5,761 nt of DNA from Scatosoma sp045645245 (GTDB taxonomy: Bacteria > Bacillota > Clostridia > Christensenellales > Borkfalkiaceae): the NCBI GenBank assembly GCA_045645245.1, contig JAZRIK010000027.1, positions 1 to 5,761 of the forward strand, read 5' to 3'. Positions 1 through 5,761 of this stretch are shown one piece after another (within the stretch, counting starts at the first letter, position 1; each line of letters begins with the position of its first letter). The position numbers and the translations under genes are program-made. Under the pieces are notes generated by a model that did no database searches, was not told where the DNA came from, and saw nothing but the letters and a program-made list of their open reading frames with translations.

Positions 1-842
1 AGCACGCCGTTATCTTCCAAATCAATCGCCCCTGCAAGCGCCGTCACGTCGCCGTCGTTCGCAACTTCCAAAGGAATTTGTTTGCCGTATTTTTCGCTCA
101 TTTCTTTTGCGACGTTTATGTACATATTTTTGACGAAATCGCCGTGCTTTTGCTTGTCAACCTTTAAGAACAGGGACGCAACCATAATTTTATTATCCAC
201 GTAAACGCCCGCAGACGATACGCCGATTGCATCGACGGTAGGCATCTTGGAAGCCGCCGTTTGCATCGCCGTCAAAATTTCGCCGTAGTGATAGTTGGGG
301 TCTTCGGTAATTTTAGGGTTCCAAACCACTTCTTCGCTGTAAACCACTTCGCCGTCGATGACCGCGCTTACCTTTCTATCCGACCCGCCTGCGTCAAAAC
401 CGATACGGCAGCCCTTCAAATAGCCGCCAACGCGAACGGACGCATTTTTTTGCGCGGGAATTTGGTCGTTTTCCAACCATTCCACTTGAAAATCTCTTTC
501 ATATACGCCGCTCATAAATTCAACGTCGAATGCGCGTAAGCCCTGCATCGTATATGCTTTCTTTAAGTATTCGTAGATAGATTTACTGCCGGCAACGGAA
601 ATTTTGAAGCCGCCTACTACCCACAAAATCGTTTTCGCCAAACGCTCCGCTACGCGGAAGTTGAGCGTATCGTCCACTCCGTCGGGCAGCGCTTTATAGG
701 TATATACGTAGTTATAGCCGCCGCTGCGTTCCGCTACTAAAGTGACTGCAACGCCGTTGCCGTTTTCAGCAACCTTTGCGTCGAAATCCGCAAGGGCTTT
801 AATCATAGGGTAAAAGTTTTTGTCTAATACAGGTTTTCTCAT
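1..842 (-). CDS. ROK-family sugar kinase-like protein with extra N-terminal domain (C-terminus beyond window)
   Basis: The gene is cut by the window edge, and 280 codons are visible. Residues 1 to about 140 form a domain I do not recognise. From about residue 145 the protein looks like the ROK/actin-like ATPase fold: the phosphate-binding loop reads F-D-A-G-G-S-D-R-K with D150 (the family form is D-x-G-G-T), and E-V-A-N-D-G-D at 259-265 matches the ROK E-N-D-A region, where D263 would be the catalytic base. The ROK zinc-binding Cys/His motif would lie past the edge. ROK proteins are cytoplasmic sugar kinases or sugar-responsive repressors; there is no helix-turn-helix here, so a kinase is more likely, substrate unknown. 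The ATG at 842 is chosen because AAGGAA (852-857) lies 9 nt upstream. An in-frame ATG at 866 lacks such a site. The gene follows the phosphoglucomutase gene by 42 nt in the same frame, which fits co-transcription and a hexose-phosphate role. Confidence 0.8.
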   Translation of the reverse strand, partial: MRKPVLDKNFYPMIKALADFDAKVAENGNGVAVTLVAERSGGYNYVYTYKALPDGVDDTLNFRVAERLAKTILWVVGGFKISVAGSKSIYEYLKKAYTMQGLRAFDVEFMSGVYERDFQVEWLENDQIPAQKNASVRVGGYLKGCRIGFDAGGSDRKVSAVIDGEVVYSEEVVWNPKITEDPNYHYGEILTAMQTAASKMPTVDAIGVSSAGVYVDNKIMVASLFLKVDKQKHGDFVKNMYINVAKEMSEKYGKQIPLEVANDGDVTALAGAIDLEDNGV

Positions 843-854
843 AATCGTGCTTCC

Positions 855-880
855 TTTTATATACATTTTATATACATTTT
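855..880. repeat. Short tandem repeat, 11-bp period, in the mutase-ROK intergenic gap
   Basis: The 15-base string TTTTATATACATTTT occurs at 855-869 and again at 866-880, sharing four bases, which gives an 11-bp period and about 2.4 copies. It fills most of the 42-nt gap between the phosphoglucomutase stop codon and the ROK start, directly upstream of and touching the ROK Shine-Dalgarno site. On the coding strand it makes an A/U-rich leader containing two ATG triplets. It probably arose by slippage. It may help keep the ribosome-binding region unstructured. Confidence 0.7.
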
Positions 881-884
881 TGCA

Positions 885-2606
885 TTATTTTTTTACGCTT
901 TGCAATAATTCGTTTACAGCCGCTTGCACTTTGCTTAAACGCGCGTTTGCCGCCTGCTCGTCCTTTGCCGAGAGCGAATAATAGATTTTTAATTTGGGTT
1001 CCGTGCCCGACGGGCGTACGCATACGAACGAACCGCCGTCAAGCTCATAGTAAACGCAATTACACTTGGGCGTATCCATTTCCAGCGTTTCGCCGCTTCC
1101 TACAACAAACCGCTTTGCTGCGCTGTAATCGCGTACCGCTTTCACTTTCGCGTCGGCAAACGCTTGCACTTGCACCGTTTTTAACGCATCTACTACCGCA
1201 TTCATTTCTTTCATCGCGTTCAAGCCGGAATATTCGATCGATACGTTTTTATCCAGCACATAGCCGTATTTTTCGTAAATTTCGTTTAAGCGGTTGAATA
1301 CCGATTTGCCGATATACGCGTAATAGCAAACCATTTCCGCGCAAAGCATCGACGCAACCACCGCGTCCTTGTCGCGAGCGTGCGTACCGCGCAAATAGCC
1401 GCAGGATTCTTCAAAGCCGAAGATATAAGTATGCGCGCCGTCTTTTTCCCATTGCTTGATTTTTTCGCCGATAAACTTAAAGCCCACGGGCGTTTCGTAT
1501 AAAGCAACGCCGTAATCGTCGCACAGCGCTTTCGCCATACCCGTCGTCACGAACGATTTGACAACCGCCGCATTTTTCGGCATTTTATTATCTTCCGAAA
1601 GTCGGGTTAAAATATAATCGAGCAGTAAAATCCCCACTTGATTGCCCGACAGCGCGACAAATTCGCCCTGTTCGTTTTTCAAAGCCACGCCCAAACGGTC
1701 AGAGTCGGGGTCAGTACCAAACACTACGTCCGCGTTGATGGCATTTGCGAGCGCAATCCCCATAGAAAGCGTTTCCTTATATTCGGGATTAGGCACTTTG
1801 ACGGTAGAAAACTCGGTATCCTTTGTGGTTTGCTCTTCGACGATCGTCGCATTAATACCCAGCTTTTTCAAAATGGTCGTCACGGGAATATAACCGCTGC
1901 CGTGGACGGGGGTATAAACGAGCTTTAAGTTTTTCCCGCAAGCTTCCACCGCTTCTTTGGAAAGCGTCAAAGCGGCTAATTCGTTGATATAATCTTCGTC
2001 CAGCTTTGCAGGCACGCTTACGATAAGCGGACTTTCCGTCAACGATTGAACGGAAAAATAATCGTCGATATTTTGAATATACGAAACCACTTTCGCCGTA
2101 TCTTCCGGCGACATTTGCGCGCCGTCTTCGCCATATACCTTATAGCCGTTATATTGCTTGGGATTGTGGCTTGCCGTAATCATAATACCCGCAATCGTTT
2201 TTAAGTAGCGAACGGCGTACGAGAGCATCGGAACGGGATGTACGTCGTCGAAAAGATACGCCTTGATACCGTTTGCGGCAAGCACACCTGCCGCCGCGCG
2301 AGCAAATTCTTGCGATTTTCTGCGCGTATCATACGAAATGACAACGCCGCGTTCCATCTCTGCTTTGCTAAGCGATTTTACCCACGTAGCAAGCCCTTGC
2401 GTTGCGCGCATTACGGTATAAATATTCATCATATTCGGGCCGTAGCCGATAACGCCGCGCATACCCGCCGTACCAAATTCTAACTCGCCGCCAAAGCGAT
2501 ATTCTTTTTCTTGCTCGTTGTTTGCAATCGCAAGAAGTTCGTCCTTGCCCTCTTTGCAAAGAGCGTCGTTTGTAAGCCAACTTTGATAATTGTCTTGGTA
2601 GTTCAA
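885..2606 (-). CDS. pgcA: Alpha-phosphoglucomutase / phosphomannomutase (PgcA type)
   Basis: This 573-residue cytoplasmic enzyme interconverts hexose 1- and 6-phosphates, most likely glucose 6-phosphate and glucose 1-phosphate, feeding UDP-glucose, glycolipid and envelope polysaccharide synthesis. All four alpha-D-phosphohexomutase signatures are present in order: the phosphoserine loop T-A-S-H-N-P at 144-149 (S146 catalytic), the metal loop D-P-D-S-D-R at 299-304, the sugar-specificity loop G-F-E-E-S-C-G at 397-403, and the phosphate-binding loop R-P-S-G-T-E-P at 531-537. Length and the Q-Y-N-G-Y-K-V-Y segment after the active site fit the PgcA/PGM2-like branch rather than shorter ManB or GlmM enzymes. 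The start is TTG: a perfect AGGAGG sits 6 nt upstream and an in-frame TAG at 2631-2633 excludes an upstream ATG. The gene lies 47 nt after a membrane-protein gene and 42 nt before the ROK gene. Exact sugar preference cannot be read from the sequence. Confidence 0.95.
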   Translation of the reverse strand: MNYQDNYQSWLTNDALCKEGKDELLAIANNEQEKEYRFGGELEFGTAGMRGVIGYGPNMMNIYTVMRATQGLATWVKSLSKAEMERGVVISYDTRRKSQEFARAAAGVLAANGIKAYLFDDVHPVPMLSYAVRYLKTIAGIMITASHNPKQYNGYKVYGEDGAQMSPEDTAKVVSYIQNIDDYFSVQSLTESPLIVSVPAKLDEDYINELAALTLSKEAVEACGKNLKLVYTPVHGSGYIPVTTILKKLGINATIVEEQTTKDTEFSTVKVPNPEYKETLSMGIALANAINADVVFGTDPDSDRLGVALKNEQGEFVALSGNQVGILLLDYILTRLSEDNKMPKNAAVVKSFVTTGMAKALCDDYGVALYETPVGFKFIGEKIKQWEKDGAHTYIFGFEESCGYLRGTHARDKDAVVASMLCAEMVCYYAYIGKSVFNRLNEIYEKYGYVLDKNVSIEYSGLNAMKEMNAVVDALKTVQVQAFADAKVKAVRDYSAAKRFVVGSGETLEMDTPKCNCVYYELDGGSFVCVRPSGTEPKLKIYYSLSAKDEQAANARLSKVQAAVNELLQSVKK

Positions 2607-2612
2607 GATACG

Positions 2613-2618
2613 CCTCCT
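2613..2618 (-). promoter_or_regulatory. Shine-Dalgarno site that fixes the TTG start of the phosphoglucomutase
   Basis: On the minus strand this is a perfect AGGAGG with a 6-nt spacer to TTG at 2606-2604. Reading upstream in frame there is no ATG or GTG before the TAG at 2631-2633, and the first internal Met is residue 49, inside conserved sequence. The TTG is therefore the only sensible start. Confidence 0.9.
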
Positions 2619-2653
2619 ATAAAATATAATCTATTGAATGGATATTAAAAGTT

Positions 2654-3655
2654 TTATGCTTGTGTTTCGTTGCCATTTTCAAGCGATTTATCCGCTTCTA
2701 TTTCGTTTATATATTCGAAAAAGTTCTCACTATCACCACGGTCGGGATTTTTAATAATTTTATCAAAAGTCAAAAAGTATTTCTTCCCTTTCAGCGTAAA
2801 ATAATGCACGTATTGCGTACAAATCAAATAAAGATACGATGTAGGAATGGTGATTAAAAGCGCGCTGCCAAAGGTGAATACCGCCGCCGCAACGTTCACG
2901 ATAAAAATCGCGTACGCTACGACCAAATAGTGAGAAAACACTCTTGTCAGTTGCTTGTTTTCCGCTTTATCCTTACACACGATCGCTTCTTTCAAGCGCG
3001 CGCCGTCCGCTGTCATCGCGGGCATCCAACGCCCCGTTAACGTCAGCTTTAAGCTCTGCAATAGAACAATCGATAAGACGGTTAAAAATAACGCAAACAG
3101 CAAAGGAAGATAGGATAACAATACAAACGCCAAGCACGCGCAAGCCGCGTCAAATAAAAAGGAAACGGGCACGTAAGCAAGAGAAAATACCGTTGCTTTT
3201 TTTAAGTTGGAAACATAGCTAATCGACAAACGCGTAGTAGCGTATTTTTCCATTTTATCGTTGATTACGCTTCCTACGGCAAAATAGCAAAGCGAATCGG
3301 CAAAACGCTGCAAAAGCCAAACAAAACTGCAACCAATCAAGGTGAGTATAATTTCCGTCGCGCGAGCGAGTAATAAATCGCCAAGCTGCTTGAATGCGCC
3401 GTTTTCACCGAAAAGTCCTTCTCGAGCGCTGTCTAATTCGGCGGTATGCCCCGAAAACAGGGCGGATAAGAACTCGCTCAACGTTTGTTGCAAATTTTGC
3501 ACGGGTTCACTTTGTAAAATATCGTTTAAGCCGGGTAAAATCATCGCGCAGCATAACGCGGCGGCAATAAGCCCGATTGCAAGTTTGTATAAGAGAATTT
3601 TGTACGCATTTTTGAAGTTTTCCATCAAAACGCGCAAGCTGTTTCGAAAAAGCAT
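2654..3655 (-). CDS. Multi-pass membrane protein of unknown function (second of a tandem pair)
   Basis: I do not recognise a named family. The 333-residue protein has about six hydrophobic segments (roughly 22-42, 101-127, 154-177, 178-201, 243-262 and 262-282). A ~55-residue polar stretch (43-98) lies between the first two, and the C-terminal tail (about 303-333) is acidic and soluble. There is no cleavable signal peptide and no ATPase or catalytic motif. It shares three landmarks in order with the preceding gene: M-E-K-Y at 135-138, W-M-P-A-M with G and E-A-I at 210-225, and T-Q-Y-V-H-Y-F-T-L-K-G at 280-290. I infer a diverged tandem duplicate. The ATG at 3655 is supported by AAGGAG at 3665-3670, 9 nt upstream. 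It begins 20 nt after the first membrane gene and ends 47 nt before the phosphoglucomutase, so all are probably co-transcribed. Helix boundaries are estimated by eye. Confidence 0.85.
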   Translation of the reverse strand: MLFRNSLRVLMENFKNAYKILLYKLAIGLIAAALCCAMILPGLNDILQSEPVQNLQQTLSEFLSALFSGHTAELDSAREGLFGENGAFKQLGDLLLARATEIILTLIGCSFVWLLQRFADSLCYFAVGSVINDKMEKYATTRLSISYVSNLKKATVFSLAYVPVSFLFDAACACLAFVLLSYLPLLFALFLTVLSIVLLQSLKLTLTGRWMPAMTADGARLKEAIVCKDKAENKQLTRVFSHYLVVAYAIFIVNVAAAVFTFGSALLITIPTSYLYLICTQYVHYFTLKGKKYFLTFDKIIKNPDRGDSENFFEYINEIEADKSLENGNETQA

Positions 3656-3675
3656 CGTCTATTTCTCCTTAAAGT

Positions 3676-4503
3676 TTAGCGTTGGTAATATTTCTTCAAA
3701 TCCTTGCGTTCAATACCGTCCAAATCGAAATAAACGATTTGCATACGCACACAATACACGATAATCAGCATTGCAAACAATGCGGTTGAAATAATGGTAA
3801 ACATAATCCATTCTACGGCAAATAACGCACACAGGAAAATCAGCGTTTCCACTACAAACAAGAAGAACGTTTGGCTGATTAAAATTCTCCATTTAACCGG
3901 TTTAGACAGTTGATTTGAATACTGCAATGCTTCTCCTGCGGGAAAGCCGGTAATTTGCATACACGGCAGCCATAAATAGATTAAATTGATACCGTACAGC
4001 AAGCCGAAATGCATCAAAATCATAACCAACGAAATAAACGCGTATGCAAGCCACGCAATCGGAATGCGAGAAACGCCAAATAATAGCGCTGCGGTAATCA
4101 AGCTCCAAAGCTCGTACATCATAAGCACCAAAAAGGTATAGCCGCCGGTAGGTATCAAGTTGTCGTTCAATTTAGAAAAGATTCCGTTAAAGGTGCGTTT
4201 GCCAAACCGCATATGCTTTTCCATCAACGCCATCATCATAGCAACGCACGCTACCATCGCCACAATCCCAAGCAGACCAAACCCGATAGAACGCCACGAC
4301 GCAAAATTGAGTATCGACGCCGCTCTAAAAAGATTAACATAATCCCACGACTGCATCGTACCTGCAAAAAAATGCTCTAATATAAATCCGAGCGCCTGTT
4401 GGTCGGTGGACAAAGATAAAAACAAGGCAGGAAAAACGGCAAACGGAAAAATATAAAGAAAATTTTTCAATGCATATTTGCTGGATTGTAAGGTATATCG
4501 CAT
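3676..4503 (-). CDS. Multi-pass membrane protein of unknown function (first gene of the operon)
   Basis: This 275-residue protein has about six hydrophobic segments (roughly 15-31, 73-94, 120-144, 149-179, 207-230 and 235-259) and a short charged C-terminal tail. I see no enzymatic motif and do not recognise the family. Landmarks shared with the next gene are M-E-K-H at 94-97, W-L-P-C-M with G and E-A-L at 178-193, and Q-I-V-Y-F-D-L-D-G at 255-263. The polar stretch after the W-L-P-C-M motif, with E-A-L-Q-Y-S, recalls in general form the loop seen in several uncharacterised bacterial multi-pass families, but this is only a resemblance. I place the start at the ATG at 4503 because AAGGGG lies 8 nt upstream. 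A longer frame from a TTG at 4536 would begin inside a palindrome and has no ribosome-binding site. The gene is the first of the presumed four-gene operon, behind a strong promoter and a putative operator. Confidence 0.85.
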   Translation of the reverse strand: MRYTLQSSKYALKNFLYIFPFAVFPALFLSLSTDQQALGFILEHFFAGTMQSWDYVNLFRAASILNFASWRSIGFGLLGIVAMVACVAMMMALMEKHMRFGKRTFNGIFSKLNDNLIPTGGYTFLVLMMYELWSLITAALLFGVSRIPIAWLAYAFISLVMILMHFGLLYGINLIYLWLPCMQITGFPAGEALQYSNQLSKPVKWRILISQTFFLFVVETLIFLCALFAVEWIMFTIISTALFAMLIIVYCVRMQIVYFDLDGIERKDLKKYYQR

Positions 4504-4511
4504 AATTTCAT

Positions 4512-4517
4512 CCCCTT
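4512..4517 (-). promoter_or_regulatory. Shine-Dalgarno site that sets the start of the first membrane protein
   Basis: AAGGGG on the minus strand stands 8 nt before the ATG at 4503-4501. This favours that ATG over the in-frame TTG 11 codons upstream, which is preceded by no purine-rich site. Confidence 0.75.
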
Positions 4518-4528
4518 GTTTTATTCTC

Positions 4529-4553
4529 TTATACAAAGTATTACTTTGAATAA
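4529..4553. promoter_or_regulatory. 25-bp near-perfect palindrome, putative repressor operator
   Basis: The site is symmetric about base 4541, and 11 of its 12 base pairs match (only 4533/4549 fails). Its core, CAAAGTATTACTTTG at 4534-4548, is perfect apart from the central base. It begins about 10 nt downstream of the predicted transcription start and ends before the Shine-Dalgarno site, a common position for a roadblock or repressor operator. The odd centre and roughly two-turn length suit a dimeric helix-turn-helix regulator. The RNA could form a 6-bp hairpin with a 3-nt loop, but this is A/U-rich and weak and lacks a following U-run, so a terminator is unlikely. No regulator gene is in the window and I cannot assign the regulator family. 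Confidence 0.6.
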
Positions 4554-4569
4554 AACTGCATTCTCATAT

Positions 4570-4598
4570 ATTATAGCATAAAAAATATACGCTGTAAA
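4570..4598 (-). promoter_or_regulatory. Sigma-A-type promoter for the membrane protein / phosphoglucomutase operon
   Basis: On the minus strand the -35 box TTTACA (4593-4598, one mismatch to TTGACA) is separated by exactly 17 bp from a perfect -10 box TATAAT (4570-4575). The base triplet TGC immediately before the -10 box makes it an extended -10. The predicted transcription start is near 4563, giving a leader of about 60 nt. A/T-rich sequence lies upstream of the -35. It is the only strong promoter I see in the window and it sits between a terminator and the first gene of the operon. Confidence 0.85.
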
Positions 4599-4630
4599 GT
4601 CTTTTGAGAAAATTTCCCGCTCCTACTTAA

Positions 4631-4669
4631 TAAAAACTCTCTTTCGCCGTTTTTTAGACGAAAGAGAGT
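4631..4669 (-). terminator. Rho-independent terminator of the isocitrate dehydrogenase gene
   Basis: Perfect 11-bp arms ACTCTCTTTCG (4636-4646) and CGAAAGAGAGT (4659-4669) enclose a 12-nt loop. On the minus strand the stem is followed directly by a T-run (4632-4636, its last base also pairing in the stem) and further A/T-rich sequence. The stem begins 7 nt after the stop codon at 4677. In the plus direction the trailing sequence has a weaker T-run and there is no gene to terminate, so I assign it to the minus strand. Confidence 0.9.
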
Positions 4670-4676
4670 GCTTATT

Positions 4677-5761
4677 TTACTTTAAGTTTTGCAAGGTTTC
4701 CATTACGTAAGCGCCAAATTGTTCGCACGTTGCGCCGTTGTCGCGTCCGGTAATAACGTATTTCTTTTCTTCAAACGAGCAAATATCCAGCGCGCGTTCC
4801 AGCTTATCCGCCCTATCCTGCAAGCCGATATGCGAGAGCAGCATTACGCAAGCGCGAAGCATAGAACAAGGGTCGGCATATTGCCCCCTACCTTCTACCA
4901 TCATACGGGGCGCAGAACCGTGAATCGCTTCAAACATCGCGTATTTTTTACCGATATTTGCGCAGCCCGCCGTGCCTACGCCGCCTTGGAATTCCGCCGC
5001 TTCGTCGGAAATAATATCCCCGTAAAGGTTGGGCAGCAAAAGCACCTGAAAATCGCGGCGGCGTTTTGTATCCACAAGCTTTGCCGTCATAATATCCGCA
5101 TACCATTCGTCGGTGACGATATCGGGATATAAATCGCCTACCTTATGGCAATCTTCCAAGAAATTGCCGTCCGTCGTTTTGATAACGTTCGCTTTGGTCA
5201 CGAGCGACACGCGCTTAAAGCCGTTTTTATGCGCATAATCGTATGCAAGACGCGCGATACGGTCTGACCCTTGCTTGGTCGTCACCGTAAAATCTACCGC
5301 CAAATCTTCGGTAATATTAAACCCTGACGCGCCGATAGCATACCCGCCTTCGGTGTTTTCGCGGAAAATCGTCCAGTTAATTCCTTCTTCGGGAACTTTG
5401 ACAGGGCGAATATTCGCAAACAAATCGAGTGCTTTTCGCATCGCCACGTTTGCCGATTCGATGTTGGGCATACCGCTTCCCTTTTGCGGGGTAGTTGTCG
5501 GACCTTTCAAAATAACGTGACACGCTTTCAGCTCCGCCATTACGTCGTCGGGAATCGCCTTGTTTTTTGCGATACGGTTTTCAATCGTCAAGCCCTCGAT
5601 ATCCTTGAACTCCACCTTGCCCGCTTGCACCAAATCACTTAAAATAAATTCGAGCACCCGTCTTGCCTGCGCGGAAATGATAGGCCCGATACCGTCGCCG
5701 CCGCACACGCCGATTTTGAGGACGTCAAGCTTAGAATAATCCACGAAATCGCCCTGCGATT
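4677..5761 (-). CDS. icd: Isocitrate dehydrogenase, isocitrate/isopropylmalate dehydrogenase family (start probably beyond window)
   Basis: The enzyme oxidatively decarboxylates isocitrate to 2-oxoglutarate using NAD or NADP. Numbering from a GTG at 5744 (355 residues), the nucleotide-fold entry G-G-D-G-I-G-P is at 15-21. The isocitrate-contact residues fall with the spacing of the E. coli enzyme: S97, N99, R103, R113, R128 and Y135. The S-x-N pair argues against isopropylmalate dehydrogenase. The catalytic lysine is K184, the metal ligands are D217, D243 and D247, and the cofactor loop H-G-S-A-P begins at H275. The next residues are R280 and M281, not the D-I typical of NAD enzymes or the K-Y of the E. 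coli NADP enzyme, and the loop is about three residues longer than usual, so cofactor choice is open. The frame stays open through 5761 with protein-like codons (S-Q-G-D-F) before the GTG, so the true start is probably outside the window; the GTG with AGGG 7 nt upstream is the alternative. A terminator follows directly, making this a separate unit. Confidence 0.9.
   Translation of the reverse strand, partial: SQGDFVDYSKLDVLKIGVCGGDGIGPIISAQARRVLEFILSDLVQAGKVEFKDIEGLTIENRIAKNKAIPDDVMAELKACHVILKGPTTTPQKGSGMPNIESANVAMRKALDLFANIRPVKVPEEGINWTIFRENTEGGYAIGASGFNITEDLAVDFTVTTKQGSDRIARLAYDYAHKNGFKRVSLVTKANVIKTTDGNFLEDCHKVGDLYPDIVTDEWYADIMTAKLVDTKRRRDFQVLLLPNLYGDIISDEAAEFQGGVGTAGCANIGKKYAMFEAIHGSAPRMMVEGRGQYADPCSMLRACVMLLSHIGLQDRADKLERALDICSFEEKKYVITGRDNGATCEQFGAYVMETLQNLK

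Noticed and set aside
261..539. Plus-strand open frame of 92 codons within the ROK gene.
   Set aside because: It lies entirely opposite the conserved ROK coding region and shows no family features.
843..866. Alternative ATG at 866 for the ROK protein, 8 codons upstream and in frame.
   Set aside because: It falls inside the A/T-rich tandem repeat without a ribosome-binding site, while the ATG at 842 has a purine-rich site at good distance.
888..894. A7 run at the end of the phosphoglucomutase as a programmed slippage site fusing it to the ROK gene.
   Set aside because: The two genes are already in the same frame separated by a TAA, so a frameshift would not produce a fusion, and no stimulatory structure is evident.
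2607..2653. A possible internal promoter before the phosphoglucomutase (TATATT-like sequence).
   Set aside because: The gap is A/T-rich, but I could not find a convincing -35 box at 16-18 bp from a -10-like hexamer.
3342..3764. Plus-strand open frame of 140 codons across the junction of the two membrane-protein genes.
   Set aside because: It is antisense to both supported genes, is rich in Ser, Lys and Arg as expected of the complement of membrane-protein codons, and has no supporting ribosome site that I can see.
4504..4536. A longer start (TTG at 4536) for the first membrane protein, adding 11 residues.
   Set aside because: The TTG lies inside the palindrome, has no Shine-Dalgarno site, and the added residues are just the translated ribosome-binding region; the ATG at 4503 has AAGGGG at 8 nt.
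4689..5132. Plus-strand open frame of 147 codons opposite the isocitrate dehydrogenase.
   Set aside because: It is fully antisense to a gene with all catalytic residues, has no recognisable protein features, and is typical of the long antisense frames seen opposite GCG/CGC-rich coding sequence.

Overview
The window is a compact, single-strand bacterial segment. All five genes I can support lie on the minus strand, so transcription runs from high to low coordinates. Strong purine-rich Shine-Dalgarno sites, TTG/GTG starts, short intergenic gaps and the protein types suggest a Bacillota (Clostridia-like) chromosome. This is an inference from style, not a taxonomic assignment. I see no mobile elements, CRISPR arrays, tRNA or rRNA genes.

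Layout in the direction of transcription: (1) 5761-4677, an isocitrate dehydrogenase of the isocitrate/isopropylmalate family, probably missing its first residues at the window edge, followed at once by a strong intrinsic terminator (4631-4669). (2) 4504-4676, a short intergenic region with the terminator, a near-consensus sigma-A promoter (-35 TTTACA, 17-bp spacer, TG-extended -10 TATAAT) and a 25-bp near-perfect palindrome between the predicted transcription start and the Shine-Dalgarno site, placed like a repressor operator. (3) 4503-3676 and 3655-2654, two multi-pass membrane proteins of unknown function. They share aligned motifs in the same order, including an ungapped W-[LM]-P-x-M-x3-G-x4-E-A-[LI], so I read them as diverged tandem paralogues. 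(4) 2606-885, an alpha-phosphoglucomutase/phosphomannomutase of the PgcA type with a forced TTG start. (5) 842-1, the N-terminal 280 residues of a ROK-family sugar kinase-like protein with a ~140-residue extra N-terminal domain, running off the window.

Genes 3 to 5 have gaps of 20, 47 and 42 nt with no terminator, so they probably form one operon driven by the promoter at 4570-4598. The sugar logic is coherent: a ROK kinase could supply hexose 6-phosphate and the mutase would convert it to hexose 1-phosphate for nucleotide-sugar, envelope or glycolipid synthesis. How the two membrane proteins fit is unknown. They and their apparent operator are the least explained and most interesting part of the window. 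The isocitrate dehydrogenase is a separate transcription unit.
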